Of a DNA stretch of 64,000 nucleotides, positions 52,624 through 63,303 are shown one piece after another (the first letter of the stretch is position 1; each line of letters starts with the position of its first letter). The translations under genes and the position numbers were made by a program. The DNA comes from Planctomycetia bacterium (GTDB lineage: Bacteria; Planctomycetota; Planctomycetia; Pirellulales; JACPPG01). Location of the stretch: positions 1 to 64,000 of the forward strand of contig JACPPG010000036.1 of NCBI GenBank assembly GCA_016191115.1, in the 5' to 3' direction. The notes beneath the pieces are model-generated. The model saw only the letters and a list, made by a program, of their open reading frames with translations, ran no database searches and had not been told where the DNA came from.

Positions 52624-53634
52624 ATGCATCAGATGAAGCTCGCCGACATTCCGCGCATCGCGCTGGCTTACACGCCCACGCCCTTGGTGCCCCTTGAGCG
52701 GCTCTCGGCGCATCTGGGCGGGCCGCGCATCTTCATGAAACGCGACGATCAAACGGGCCTGGCCCTGGGCGGCAACAAGGTGCGCAAGCTCGAGTTCCTG
52801 CTGGCCGAGGCCATTGCGCAAGGGTGCGATACGGTCGTCACCACCGGCGGCGTGCAATCGAACCACGCCCGGCAGACCGCCGCTGCGACGGCGAAGCTGG
52901 GCCTGGCGTGCGAGCTATTGCTGCCGCGGATCGTCGACCGCACGATCCGCGAGTACGAAGCGTCGGGCAACGTGCTCTTGGATCATCTGCTCGGCGCGAA
53001 CGTGCATCTCTTGCCTGCCGAAAGCTATAAGCCTGACGTGTTCGAAGGGTTCGTCGCCCGATTGCGCGCTGAGGGGCGAAAACCCTATTTCATACCCACC
53101 GGCGGATCGACGCCGGTGGGGGCACTGGGCTATGTGGTCGCTATTGACGAGCTGCTCACACAAGCCCGCGAGCAAGGCGTTGACATCACGGCCATCGTTG
53201 TCACGACGGGAAGCTGCGGCACGCACGGCGGCATCGTCGGGGGCATGACGCTCGCGGGGCATCCCGCGCGGGTGCTCGGAATTTCCATCTCCGGCAAGGC
53301 CGACGACCGGACGGCCCTAGTCCGCCAGCGCGCCGCCGGGGCACTGGAGCTTCTCGGCGAGCGCACGACAGGCGTCGACGAAAGGGCGATCGTCTACGAC
53401 GGCTACGTCGGCCGGGGCTATGGCCAGCCGACGCCGGCCATGGTCGAGGCTGTCCGCCTGACCGCCCGGCTTGAAGGTGTGCTGCTCGACCCCGTCTACA
53501 CCGGCAAGGCCATGTCCGGCCTGATCGACCTGGTGCGACGCGGCGAGCTAACGTCGCGCGACACGGTCGTCTTCTGGCACACCGGCGGCACGCCGGCGCT
53601 ATTCGCGTACACCGACGTGTTCGAGCAAAAGTAG
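52624..53634 (+). CDS. D-cysteine desulfhydrase / ACC deaminase-like PLP enzyme
   Basis: 336 residues. Fold type II PLP enzyme: LALGGNKVRKLEF with PLP lysine K52, TTGGVQSNHARQTAAAT with S79-N-H, TTGSCGTHGGIVGGM for phosphate binding, and FWHTGGTPALFAY near the end. This pattern fits the D-cysteine desulfhydrase/1-aminocyclopropane-1-carboxylate deaminase family. The desulfhydrase role is more likely in a bacterium like this, but I cannot tell the two apart without key-residue comparison. ATG at 52624 or 52633 are both possible. Start lies 11 bases after the family C repeat. Confidence 0.87.
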   Translation: MHQMKLADIPRIALAYTPTPLVPLERLSAHLGGPRIFMKRDDQTGLALGGNKVRKLEFLLAEAIAQGCDTVVTTGGVQSNHARQTAAATAKLGLACELLLPRIVDRTIREYEASGNVLLDHLLGANVHLLPAESYKPDVFEGFVARLRAEGRKPYFIPTGGSTPVGALGYVVAIDELLTQAREQGVDITAIVVTTGSCGTHGGIVGGMTLAGHPARVLGISISGKADDRTALVRQRAAGALELLGERTTGVDERAIVYDGYVGRGYGQPTPAMVEAVRLTARLEGVLLDPVYTGKAMSGLIDLVRRGELTSRDTVVFWHTGGTPALFAYTDVFEQK

Positions 53635-53703
53635 GCGGTAGGCGAAGGGGGCGGAGGGCAGTAGGCAATGAAGCAGTCTTGACGGCCATGATCGCTTAAC
53701 TGC

Positions 53704-55404
53704 TTACCACCCTCTGCCTACTATTCCCCGCCGCCGGTTGGCGTCGCATACGATCCAGCCGCCGCCTGACGAGAACGTGTGGATGCCAATCACGGATGGG
53801 TCCCAGTCTGGCTCGATCCGTCCGATCTCCCGCTCCGCGTACTCCGTTTTGCTCAGCGTTAACACTTCCTGGAAACGGATACCGCGCCCGTAACCGCCCG
53901 AACAATCCTGGGCCGGGCGAATGAGCTTGCCGTCCTGCACAAAGAGCCTTCCGGCCGGCCGCGCACAGCGGACGTCGGAGACGACCGGGTTTTGCGGATG
54001 CGGCGTCCACTCGCGCGCTAGCGGCTCGGCGGCGTGGAACAGGAACAACTCGTCCCACGACGACGCGCCGTCGTTCTCGACCATGTTCGCGAACAGCCAC
54101 CAGCGGCCGGCGTGCTCGTGCAGCGTGGCGTCAACGGCCATGATATTTTCCATCAGTGCGCCGGCCGGCTCCCAATGGTGCGGGAATTCGACCGCCCGAT
54201 ACGCCTCGACCGACCGGTTCGTCGAGCTCTCGACCAGCATGTAGTAGGTATCGCGCCAGGCAAACACGAACGGGTAGGAAAGATGGTAGGGGCGCTCCAG
54301 CACCGCCTGGGCCTGCCGCGGCCACTTGCCATCTGGTCCGATCGTCATGACGGCGATGTGCCCCTTGGCCGTGGCATTGATGTACTCTTCGATGATCACG
54401 TGGCATTGCCCGTCGTGCTCGACGATGCAGGGATCGGCCCAGAAGCGGTCGGGCGGGGGCTCCATCACGCGGAAGTTGTGCAGCGAGCCCTTTGGGCCGC
54501 ACGACTTCCGCGCGAGCAGGCACCACTGCGTTCCGCCGGTCCACTGAGTCAGCTTGCGGCGTAGCATCCGGCCGCCCAGCCGCCACAGGATGCGGGTCAT
54601 TTCCCCATTCGTGGGCCCGATGTAGAGACGGTGAGAATAGAAGTTGGCAGGAGGACGTTCGGCACGCGCCTTGGCCATGAAGGCGTCGTGCCCCAGCCGA
54701 TGCAGCTCGGCCAGCATGCGGGGCAAAAACGACAGCGTCTTCCAGTAGTAGTTGCTCAAGTTCCGCCCGACGGAGAACGAGTCCGTCGACGACTGCGAGC
54801 GGTACAAGACGAGCCCGCCATCCAGTTCCTCGTTGAGGACTTGCAAAACACTGCCCGTGGTGGGTTGTCCCAGAAAGACTTCCCAGGCGCCGGCCGGCCC
54901 GCCGCGGAACAAGTCCGGGTCGCCGTGGTGGAACGACCATACGCCGGATCGCGCCGCGGTGAGAATGCCGCCGCGGAGGATGCGGAAGCCCAGCCGCACC
55001 AGCACGTCCAGGTCGTACGCGCGGATCGCGGCCAGGTCGTCGTCGGAGAAGTAGTCGGAGTGGCGCGTGCGACGCGGCACGGCGTCCATCACCGGCACGT
55101 CGGCCAGGAGTGCCGAGAGATCGCAGCTCGCGAAGGCGTCGCGCCGCACAGGAAACAGCCTTGCATCGAGCCGGCGGTACGCGGCGTACAGCAGGTGCCG
55201 GCGCTGCGCAACGAGCCGCCGCCACAGCGATGCCCTCGGCCGTTGCGGCGAGGCATCGCGGACTACCAGGACAATGTCGGCATACGCCGAGGCGCGAATC
55301 CGCTCGAGCATCACTTTGGCCCATGCCGGCGTCTCAAGCGAGCTCACCATCAGCCCCACGCGCAATTTCCCCGGGGCAGGACTGGGGGCGTCGGGATGGG
55401 GCAT
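53704..55404 (-). CDS. Formyltransferase-like / beta-propeller fusion protein
   Basis: 566 residues from ATG at 55404. The N-terminal 260 residues resemble the formyltransferase N-domain: LRVGLMVSSLETPAWAKVML at the start, YDLDVLVRLGFRIL, and a catalytic-like GVWSFHHGDPDLFRGGPAGA, with the later acceptor loop LNEELDGGLVLYRSQSST. The usual Asn-His-Asp site appears as S-F-H-H-G-D, so activity may differ. The C-terminal 270 residues resemble a five-bladed propeller as in glycosidase/glycosyltransferase relatives (FWADPCIVEHDGQCHVIIEE, YPFVFAWRDTYYMLVESSTN). It may modify an amino sugar on a surface glycan; inference. No operon partner. Confidence 0.75.
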   Translation of the reverse strand: MPHPDAPSPAPGKLRVGLMVSSLETPAWAKVMLERIRASAYADIVLVVRDASPQRPRASLWRRLVAQRRHLLYAAYRRLDARLFPVRRDAFASCDLSALLADVPVMDAVPRRTRHSDYFSDDDLAAIRAYDLDVLVRLGFRILRGGILTAARSGVWSFHHGDPDLFRGGPAGAWEVFLGQPTTGSVLQVLNEELDGGLVLYRSQSSTDSFSVGRNLSNYYWKTLSFLPRMLAELHRLGHDAFMAKARAERPPANFYSHRLYIGPTNGEMTRILWRLGGRMLRRKLTQWTGGTQWCLLARKSCGPKGSLHNFRVMEPPPDRFWADPCIVEHDGQCHVIIEEYINATAKGHIAVMTIGPDGKWPRQAQAVLERPYHLSYPFVFAWRDTYYMLVESSTNRSVEAYRAVEFPHHWEPAGALMENIMAVDATLHEHAGRWWLFANMVENDGASSWDELFLFHAAEPLAREWTPHPQNPVVSDVRCARPAGRLFVQDGKLIRPAQDCSGGYGRGIRFQEVLTLSKTEYAEREIGRIEPDWDPSVIGIHTFSSGGGWIVCDANRRRGIVGRGW

Positions 55405-55727
55405 TGAGCGGACACTCCCGCGAGAAACAGTTGGCAGTAGCAGACGGCGGCAGGCAGTCAGGTGGGGGCCAGCATTGGGCGAAGCCAAAGCTGCGGCGCG
55501 CGCCGCTCCTTCGTCCGAGTGCCGCCCTCGGCTCTCGTATGATAGGGAGGACAGTGCGGGGCGACAAACGAGCGCGCGGCGGCATTGGGGCGACGGGAGT
55601 TGCCTCCTACGACCCCGTCAAGAATAGGTCATCGCGCGGGGCGCCGCCCTGTGAGAAACGGGGCGCGGGAGATAGAATTCAGCCTTCGTGTCCACACGGT
55701 CACGGGTCGAGGCAACGCGCACTTGTC
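55405..55727. other. Divergent intergenic region with a half copy of family C repeat
   Basis: No gene seen. It contains a half copy of the family C hairpin at about 55588-55612 (GGCGACGGGAGTTGCCTCCT). Promoters for both flanking genes should lie here. Confidence 0.45.
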
Positions 55728-56276
55728 ATGGACCACCTTCGTTTCGACGGATTCCTGGGCACGCGGGCGAGCTTGATGCTCGACGTCGTTTTCCTGGCCA
55801 TGTTCGCCGTGTTGCCGGTGCTGGCCTTCAGCATCTACCTGGTCCGCTACCGCCAAAAGTACCTGTGGCACAAGCGGATTCAATTGACGCTGGGTGTTGT
55901 GCTGTTGGCGACCGTGGCGCTCTTCGAGTTCGACATGCGCGTCAATGGCTGGCGGGACCGCGCCATCGACTCGCCCTACTATGGCGCCATGGAGAGGCCC
56001 GGTTGGCTCTTGTCGACCATCCACGTGCGGCTGCTGGGGCAGGCGGAGGTGCCGGGTTTGGTGTTCACGGCGCTCGCGATCCATCTGGTTTTCGCGGTCA
56101 CGACGGCGCTCTTGTGGGTGGGGACGATCGTGCAGGCAGTGCGGCAGTTTCCCCATCCGCCCATGCCATGTGCCTACAGTCCCCGACACAAGTTGCTGGC
56201 GCGCATCGCGGCGATCGACATGGGCATGACGGCGCTGACGGGCTGGATATTCTACTGGCTGGCGTTCGCGGCGTGA
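55728..56276 (+). CDS. DUF420-family membrane protein
   Basis: 182 residues, about five helices (LDVVFLAMFAVLPVLAFSIY, LTLGVVLLATVALFEFDMRV, VFTALAIHLVFAVTTALLW, TALTGWIFYWLAF). Periplasmic-loop His and the motif STIHVRLLGQAEVPGLVFTA fit DUF420, often near cytochrome-oxidase genes and thought to take part in their assembly. No oxidase genes are next to it here. ATG at 55728 begins the conserved protein. The 122-residue gene starts 118 bases downstream on the same strand. Confidence 0.8.
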   Translation: MDHLRFDGFLGTRASLMLDVVFLAMFAVLPVLAFSIYLVRYRQKYLWHKRIQLTLGVVLLATVALFEFDMRVNGWRDRAIDSPYYGAMERPGWLLSTIHVRLLGQAEVPGLVFTALAIHLVFAVTTALLWVGTIVQAVRQFPHPPMPCAYSPRHKLLARIAAIDMGMTALTGWIFYWLAFAA

Positions 56277-56289
56277 GGGGAGAAAACAA

Positions 56290-56359
56290 ATGATGAATGA
56301 TGAATGCGGAATGATGAATGGGAGAATCTCAGGGCATCGGTGTTCCCATTCATCATTCT
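56290..56359. repeat. ATGATGAATG low-complexity hairpin
   Basis: Repeated ATGATGAATG units followed by the inverted CCCATTCATCATT form an imperfect hairpin between two plus-strand genes. Inverted relatives (CATTCATCATTCATC) lie at 56790-56821. Confidence 0.5.
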
Positions 56360-56394
56360 GACCTTCACCGCGCCTACTGCGTGATCGTCTTCCC

Positions 56395-56763
56395 ATGCAG
56401 CGCACCATCCTCGGCATCGTGGCCCTTGCCCTGTTGGCCGTGGGCCTGGCGATATTGGTTGTGCCGCAAGAGGAAGGAGACGCTCGGAACGCGGCGGCCG
56501 TCTGCCTGCGATCGGGGACGATCCTTGCCGCGCTGTGGTTGGCGCTACCCGATGTGATGACACCGCGCAGCCGCTGGGTGGTTTTGGCGCTGATTGTGGC
56601 GGTGTTCTTTCTGGCGCGCAGCCCGAAACTGATCCCGTTGATTCTGGCGGCGCTCGTGGCGTTTGCGCTACTGCGGCCGCGGATCGCGGCGCTCCGGGCA
56701 CCGGGAAAACCGAATGTCGAAAGCCAAATGTCTAAAGAAATCCGAAATCCGAAGGCCAAATGA
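56395..56763 (+). CDS. Small membrane protein with repeat-encoded tail
   Basis: 122 residues. Three hydrophobic helices (ILGIVALALLAVGLAILVVP, TILAALWLALPDVM, WVVLALIVAVFFLA with LIPLILAALVAFALLRP). The last 18 residues, from NVESQMSKEIRNPK on, are the translation of family D repeat copy 2 and are probably not original protein. No domain is recognised. The start ATG at 56395 is right before helix 1. Confidence 0.65.
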   Translation: MQRTILGIVALALLAVGLAILVVPQEEGDARNAAAVCLRSGTILAALWLALPDVMTPRSRWVVLALIVAVFFLARSPKLIPLILAALVAFALLRPRIAALRAPGKPNVESQMSKEIRNPKAK

Positions 56764-56768
56764 CGAAA
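56711..56768. repeat. Family D repeat, copy 2
   Basis: CGAATGTCGAAAGCCAAATG, then AAAGAAATCCGAAATCCGAA and AAATGACGAA. It matches the first block of the copy at 15392 and is part of the end of the preceding gene. Confidence 0.65.
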
Positions 56769-56826
56769 CGCAGAAGGTCACTCCACCGCATTCATCATTC
56801 ATCATTCCGCATTCATCATTGACTTC

Positions 56827-58785
<1,959 letters not shown>

Positions 58786-58840
58786 GACGACGGTTCCGGT
58801 ATGGTGAACGGGAGTGCGCGACGAACGTCCCCACGGAGCC

Positions 58841-58970
58841 AAATGTCGAATGTCGAAAGTCAAATGTCTAAGCTAAAGAGCACGAATGACCGAATGCCGC
58901 ACGGTTTCGTCATTCGACCTTCGGATTTCGGATTTCTTTGGACATTTGACTTTCGACATTCGGCATTCGC
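58841..58970. repeat. Family D repeat, copy 3
   Basis: An inverted pair: AAATGTCGAATGTCGAAAGT on the left and GACATTTGACTTTCGACATT on the right, with CGAATGACCGAATG and CGTCATTCGACC between. It lies upstream of the SecA-like gene and blurs its 5' end. Confidence 0.7.
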
Positions 58971-59019
58971 CCGTTCAGGGCGCGCGCCGGTACCCTAATC
59001 ATACCGTACGCGTCACAGG

Positions 59020-60156
59020 TCAGTCCGTCAGCCGATGGACCTCGGACACCTGGTAGAGCGGGGCATACGTGCCTTGCGGGATCGCGCGGCCATCGAGTTG
59101 CCCCTTGATCGACACGAAATCGCCGGAGCGATAGCCCGCCAAGGCCGGCGTTTCGGCCAGGACCACGCTGCCTCCGAAGCGGTCGGTCGGGCCGTCGATG
59201 GGAATGTAACGCAGCTTCCACCGCCGCGTCGCGGTGGCGTACTCCAGGCGTCCTTCGAGCCAGGCATAGTTGCCGCCGTAGCCGTAGGTCGCGCCCTGGT
59301 CGGCGGCCGCCGCTTTCGGCGCCGCGCGCGCGGCTGACGCGCTTCGACCGGCTGCCGATCCCTCTTCGTCGTCCGCATCGGCGTCGCGCTGCCGCGTGTA
59401 CACGCTCCGCTTGACGCGCTCCACGTCGTCTTGGCTCGCCTTGTACGAGGCTGGCTCGATGTCGCTGTCGCGCGACGCGCGGCGGCCCTTTAGCGGCGAC
59501 GCCATCGGTGCTTCCGCCAGTCGATCCGGGACGCCAAGCGACTGCTCGGTCGGCAACTGGTCGGCGTCCGCCGGGCGCGTCCCGGCAGCCGACGCCAGAC
59601 GACGCTCATCGATCGTCTGCGAAAGCGGCCGCAGGCGAATCGCCGATCCATTCGATGCCGACTGACCGGCGGCCGCGCCTGTGCCGGTCGAGCTTGACGG
59701 ACCCCAGCCGCGGCCCGGAGGCGCATAGCGCGGCGGAGTCGCCGATGGCGTGGCGGCTGGCAACGTCGCCGGAGGCTGATACGGGGTCATGGCCCCCGGC
59801 GGCGCCGTGGTAGCCGCGGGCGGATAGCTCGGTATCGCGTTCGGCGCCGCGTAGCCAGGTGCCGCTGAGCCAGCATAGTTGGGCGCGGCGGACGGCGGCG
59901 CCCCCACGGCGCCGGGCGTCGACATGCCCCCGCCGTAGCTGAAGGTGCCGCCCGGCGGAACGTATTGTCCGGCCGGCGCGGCGGTGGCGCCGGGTGCCCC
60001 GACGGTCGCATAAGTCGTCGCGGGCGGGGCGCCGATCTGTCCGGTGGATGGAGGGGGCACGCGGGCGCGGAGGAAGGGATCGGTCGCCGCCGGCGGAGAT
60101 TGACAGCCTATCGCCGCGAGCACCACGAGCGGCATGAGACCCAGCGCCCGACGCAT
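59020..60156 (-). CDS. Lipoprotein with Pro/Ala/Tyr-rich region
   Basis: 378 residues. Signal peptide with lipobox LAAIGC (13-18), so Cys18 is lipidated. Residues 19-170 are low complexity in Pro, Ala, Thr, Gly and Tyr (YAAPNAIPSYPPAATTAPPG). The C-terminal 85 residues hold a compact domain (YAWLEGRLEYATATRRWKLR, DRFGGSVVLAETPALAGYRS) resembling planctomycete envelope proteins of unknown role. The absence of a +2 Asp suggests outer-membrane sorting by Lol rules, if those apply. Confidence 0.75.
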   Translation of the reverse strand: MRRALGLMPLVVLAAIGCQSPPAATDPFLRARVPPPSTGQIGAPPATTYATVGAPGATAAPAGQYVPPGGTFSYGGGMSTPGAVGAPPSAAPNYAGSAAPGYAAPNAIPSYPPAATTAPPGAMTPYQPPATLPAATPSATPPRYAPPGRGWGPSSSTGTGAAAGQSASNGSAIRLRPLSQTIDERRLASAAGTRPADADQLPTEQSLGVPDRLAEAPMASPLKGRRASRDSDIEPASYKASQDDVERVKRSVYTRQRDADADDEEGSAAGRSASAARAAPKAAAADQGATYGYGGNYAWLEGRLEYATATRRWKLRYIPIDGPTDRFGGSVVLAETPALAGYRSGDFVSIKGQLDGRAIPQGTYAPLYQVSEVHRLTD

Positions 60157-60231
60157 CGGCAGACTCCTTTACGCCGTTGATTCGATCCTTGGCGTGCCAC
60201 TTCGCTTTACAGTGCCGCCCTCGTTTAGTTG

Positions 60232-60317
60232 AGCGAACCTACGGGTTTAGCCCGTAGGTCTTCGTACGTAGCACGGCAACGTCCGGCGGACCTGCGGGCG
60301 AAACCCGTAGGCTCGCT
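60232..60317. repeat. 86-bp palindromic repeat (family F)
   Basis: Arms of about 28 bases: AGCGAACCTACGGGTTTAGC on the left pairs with GCGAAACCCGTAGGCTCGCT on the right with about 3 mismatches. No copy elsewhere in the window. It lies upstream of the lipoprotein gene. Confidence 0.65.
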
Positions 60318-60393
60318 GACGCGTGTCCCGCGATGCACTGGTGGCCAATGCACACGAGTATGACCAAAAGGGGAACAATCAAAGAAGTGAAGC

Positions 60394-60432
60394 CCCGGCC
60401 GGCAGCGGGACGCGAAACCTCTGCCGGCCGGG
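60394..60432 (-). terminator. Terminator of the gene at 60474
   Basis: CCCGGCCGGCAG (60394-60405) pairs perfectly with CTGCCGGCCGGG (60421-60432). On the minus strand a T-rich stretch (TTCTTTGATTGTTCC) follows, about 60 bases after the stop. Confidence 0.65.
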
Positions 60433-60473
60433 CGGGTAGATTAGCGTTTTGGCGCTATCTGTCCAGATCGGTC

Positions 60474-60941
60474 TCACGGCGTGCTAGCACTGCTCGCCGC
60501 TGCCAGCGACACCGTTTGAGGCACGCGCCGCCCGTCGGCGAGACGCTTCGGTCGTTCCGACTCGGGCAGAACGAACGGGTTCTTGATGGTCACCGGCTTC
60601 GACACCGTCTGCACCGTCGCTGCCTTGTTCGTCACGCGGCGGCGGGCGTAACCGTTCCACTGGGTCGAGCGGCTGGGAACGCGCTCGGGGGTCATGATGC
60701 CCGGCGGGTAGGCGAACGGGCTATAGCCGTACGGCCGCGGCGTGATGTGACTGTAGTAGACCGGTGGGAACATGGCGAAGTAGGGGGGCGCATCGAGCAC
60801 ATAGGCGCTGTACGGCATGCCGTACCCATAGCTGTAGAGCCCACCGCCGCCGCCCCAGCCCCACTGGGCGTTGGCCGTCGAGCCGAGCCCGACGACGAGC
60901 ACGCAAACACCAAGCACACACGCAAGCCGACGCAAGTTCAT
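60474..60941 (-). CDS. Small secreted Gly/Tyr-rich protein
   Basis: 155 residues from ATG at 60941. Signal peptide RRLACVLGVCVLVVGLGSTA, cleavage near ANA. The mature start is Gly/Trp/Tyr-rich (WGWGGGGGLYSYGYGMPYSA), then Pro/Tyr-rich, ending with a basic stretch (RRRVTNKAATVQTVSKPVTI). No domain recognised. Resembles planctomycete surface or cell-wall associated small proteins. The frame is open upstream to 61211 without conservation. Confidence 0.65.
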   Translation of the reverse strand: MNLRRLACVLGVCVLVVGLGSTANAQWGWGGGGGLYSYGYGMPYSAYVLDAPPYFAMFPPVYYSHITPRPYGYSPFAYPPGIMTPERVPSRSTQWNGYARRRVTNKAATVQTVSKPVTIKNPFVLPESERPKRLADGRRVPQTVSLAAASSASTP

Positions 60942-61120
60942 GGCAGATACCTCAAGAGGTCGCTTGACTTCGGCGCCGACCGAGCGTGGCCGGCGGTCAA
61001 CTATCCAGGCTAATTGGCCGGCCACCGGATACAACGGTCCCGGGTGGGTTTTTTCCGGATCCACCGTCAAAAGAGGCCCCAAGCCCAGGGATGGCAACCC
61101 TTGGGGACGCGGCGAAAAAG

Positions 61121-61146
61121 ATCGGCGGCGGGAGTCGCCTCCTGCA
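61121..61146. repeat. Family C half copy
   Basis: ATCGGCGGCGGGAGTCGCCT with CCTGCA repeats the right arm of the 86-bp family C hairpin, without its left arm. Confidence 0.55.
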
Positions 61147-61163
61147 CGGACCGTTTGCACAAT

Positions 61164-61196
61164 GGGGGGGGGCGGGCATCCTACCCGCCTTCGAAT
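61164..61196. repeat. Family E palindrome, upstream copy
   Basis: GGCGGGCATCCTACCCGCCT upstream of the amidohydrolase start. It matches the palindrome that occurs twice inside that gene (62367 and 62504). Confidence 0.65.
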
Positions 61197-61214
61197 CAAC
61201 AAGGGATCCACGGT

Positions 61215-63167
61215 ATGACAACAAACGCCAACAAGGGCACTCTTTGGTCACGGCAGCGCCGCACCCTCGCCCTGACGCTGGTGACCGCGGCCCTCGCCGT
61301 TTCGGCCGCGCGTGCCGACGACGCTGCCGCGATCCGCGAATTGAAGCTCCGCGACTGGCAGCCGCGGTCGATGCTCGTCACCCACTCCACGGAGCTGGCC
61401 AAACCGCGCTTCCCGGCCGTCGACGTGCACAACCATTTGGGCGCAGGCAAGACGCATCTCACGCCCGAGCGCGTTGCCGGCTATCTCACCGAGATGAACG
61501 AGGCCGGCGTGCGAACGGTCGTCAATCTCGACGGCGGCTGGGGCGACCGGCTGGCCGAAACGCTCGCCGCGCTCGACCACGCGCATCCCGATCGCTTTAT
61601 CACATTCGCGCAGCTCGACTTTCGCGGCATCGACGACGCCGACTGGGGCAACCGCGAGGCCCGGCGGCTCGAAGAAAGTTTCCGCATGGGCGCGGGCGGG
61701 CTCAAATTCCACAAGTCGCTCGGCCTCTCGATCCGCTACAAGGACGGCACGCTCTTGCGGGTCGACGATCCCAAGCTCGCCGCGGTCTTCGACGTGTGCG
61801 CGAAACACCGGCGGCCGGTGATGATCCACACCGCCGACCCGGCCGCGTTCTTCACGCCGCTCGACCGGTTCAACGAGCGGTGGCACGAGCTGAACGAGCA
61901 CCCCGATTGGCTCTTCTACGGCGAGCGGTTCCCGTCGCGCGAGGATTTGGTCGCGCAGTACATCAAGGTCGTGGCGCGGCACCCGAAAACCACGTTCATT
62001 GGCGCCCACTTCGGCAACAATGCCGAGGACCTGGCGACGGTCGCCAAGTGGCTCGACGAGTATCCGAACCTGTACGTCGACATCGACGCGCGGATTTCCG
62101 AGTTGGGCCGGCAGCCGTACACGGCCCGCAAGTTTTTCATCAAGTATCAGGACCGGGTGATGTTCGGCACGGACACGACGCCGCGGCGCGAGGCGTTCCG
62201 CATCTACTACCGGTTCCTGGAGACGGACGACGAATACTTCGACTGCGCGGCCAGCCATCACCTGCAAGGGTTTTGGCGGATTTACGGTGTCTTTCTGCCG
62301 GACGACGTGCTGGAGAAGATTTACGTGACGAACGCCGAGCGGGTCTTGCTCGCTGGGCGCGAGCCCCTGGGGGGCGGGCATCCTGCCCGCCTTCGAACAG
62401 ACGGAAACGCGTCCGCGCCGCCGTCTGAGCAGAAAGAGACAAACAACCAGGCGAGCGCTACAGAGCCAGCACAGAAAGCGCCCGGGGCGGTTAGAGGGTC
62501 AGAGGCGGGCAGGATGCCCGCCCCCCAGTTGCGCGTCCCAGCCGCGCCGGACTTTGCCATTACCGGCGATGGCGCCGCGCGCGCGTGGGAGCGCGCGGCC
62601 TGGGAGCCGCTCCGCCGGCGAGGCACGGCCGGGGCCGAGTATCTCTCGCGCGTGAAGATGCTTTATTCGCCGACCGGCCTGTACGTGCTGTTCGACGGCG
62701 AGGACCGCAAGCTGTCGGCCGCGCTCCGCGACGATTTCTCGGACCTGTGGAAGGAAGACGTCTTCGAGTTCTTCTTCTGGCCCGACGAGCGGCAAAGCGT
62801 TTACTTCGAGTACGAGATTTCCCCGCTGGGCACGGAGTTGCCGATCCTGATCCCGAATTTCGACGGCAAGTTCCTTGGCTGGCGGCCGTGGCACTACGAA
62901 GGGAACCGCAAGATTCAAAAGGCCACCACCGTCACCGGCGGGGCGAAGGAAACGGACGCCGCAATCACCGGCTGGCGGGCCGAGGTGTTCGTGCCCTACG
63001 AGCTACTGCGGCCGCTACTGAACGTGCCGCCCAAGCCGGGCAGGCGGTGGCGGGCCAACTTCTATCGCATGGACTACGATGAGAACAAACAGAGCGGCTG
63101 GGACTGGGCCCGCGTCGGCGCAAGCTTCCACGAGTTCCAGGAATTCGGCACGCTCCTGTTCGAGTGA
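61215..63167 (+). CDS. Exported amidohydrolase (family 2) fused to a CBM9-like domain
   Basis: 650 residues from ATG at 61215, with a signal peptide (TLALTLVTAALAVSAARA). Residues about 68-382 are an amidohydrolase of the TIM-barrel type: VDVHNHLG with H72-x-H74, MIHTADPAAFF, FIGAHFGNNAEDL and MFGTDTTPR with the catalytic Asp. Residues about 440-650 resemble family 9 carbohydrate-binding modules (ISPLGTELPILIPNFDGKFL, WRAEVFVPYELLRPLLNVPP, RRWRANFYRMDYDE). The linker (385-438) is encoded by two inverted copies of a palindromic repeat, giving GGGHPARLR and EAGRMPAPQLR. It likely acts on a carbohydrate-linked or aromatic acid substrate outside the cytoplasm. Confidence 0.85.
   Translation: MTTNANKGTLWSRQRRTLALTLVTAALAVSAARADDAAAIRELKLRDWQPRSMLVTHSTELAKPRFPAVDVHNHLGAGKTHLTPERVAGYLTEMNEAGVRTVVNLDGGWGDRLAETLAALDHAHPDRFITFAQLDFRGIDDADWGNREARRLEESFRMGAGGLKFHKSLGLSIRYKDGTLLRVDDPKLAAVFDVCAKHRRPVMIHTADPAAFFTPLDRFNERWHELNEHPDWLFYGERFPSREDLVAQYIKVVARHPKTTFIGAHFGNNAEDLATVAKWLDEYPNLYVDIDARISELGRQPYTARKFFIKYQDRVMFGTDTTPRREAFRIYYRFLETDDEYFDCAASHHLQGFWRIYGVFLPDDVLEKIYVTNAERVLLAGREPLGGGHPARLRTDGNASAPPSEQKETNNQASATEPAQKAPGAVRGSEAGRMPAPQLRVPAAPDFAITGDGAARAWERAAWEPLRRRGTAGAEYLSRVKMLYSPTGLYVLFDGEDRKLSAALRDDFSDLWKEDVFEFFFWPDERQSVYFEYEISPLGTELPILIPNFDGKFLGWRPWHYEGNRKIQKATTVTGGAKETDAAITGWRAEVFVPYELLRPLLNVPPKPGRRWRANFYRMDYDENKQSGWDWARVGASFHEFQEFGTLLFE
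62367..62391. repeat. Family E palindrome inside the amidohydrolase gene, left copy
   Basis: GGCGGGCATCCTGCCCGCC preceded by CTGGGG. Encodes GGGHPAR in frame. It is the exact reverse complement of 62504-62528 over 25 bases. Confidence 0.85.
62504..62528. repeat. Family E palindrome inside the amidohydrolase gene, right copy
   Basis: GGCGGGCAGGATGCCCGCC followed by CCCCAG. Encodes AGRMPAPQ in frame. Together with 62367 it brackets the linker of the two-domain protein. Confidence 0.85.
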
Positions 63168-63187
63168 CGAGCCACAGCAGGCCGAGC

Positions 63188-63283
63188 GAACCACAAAGAC
63201 ACGAAGGACACAAAGAGCTTTACAGGGTCAATTTTGTCCTTCGTCGAATTCCTTATCTTGGCGTCCTTGGCGACTTGGCGGTT
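63188..63283. repeat. 'acaaagac' and 'cttggcg' low-complexity repeats
   Basis: Direct units CCACAAAGACACGAAGGACA then, inverted, CTTGGCGTCCTTGGCGACTT, GGCGGTT. The second block is the complement of the motif at 12916. Confidence 0.55.
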
Positions 63284-63303
63284 TTCTTCCTGTTCGGGGG
63301 ACG

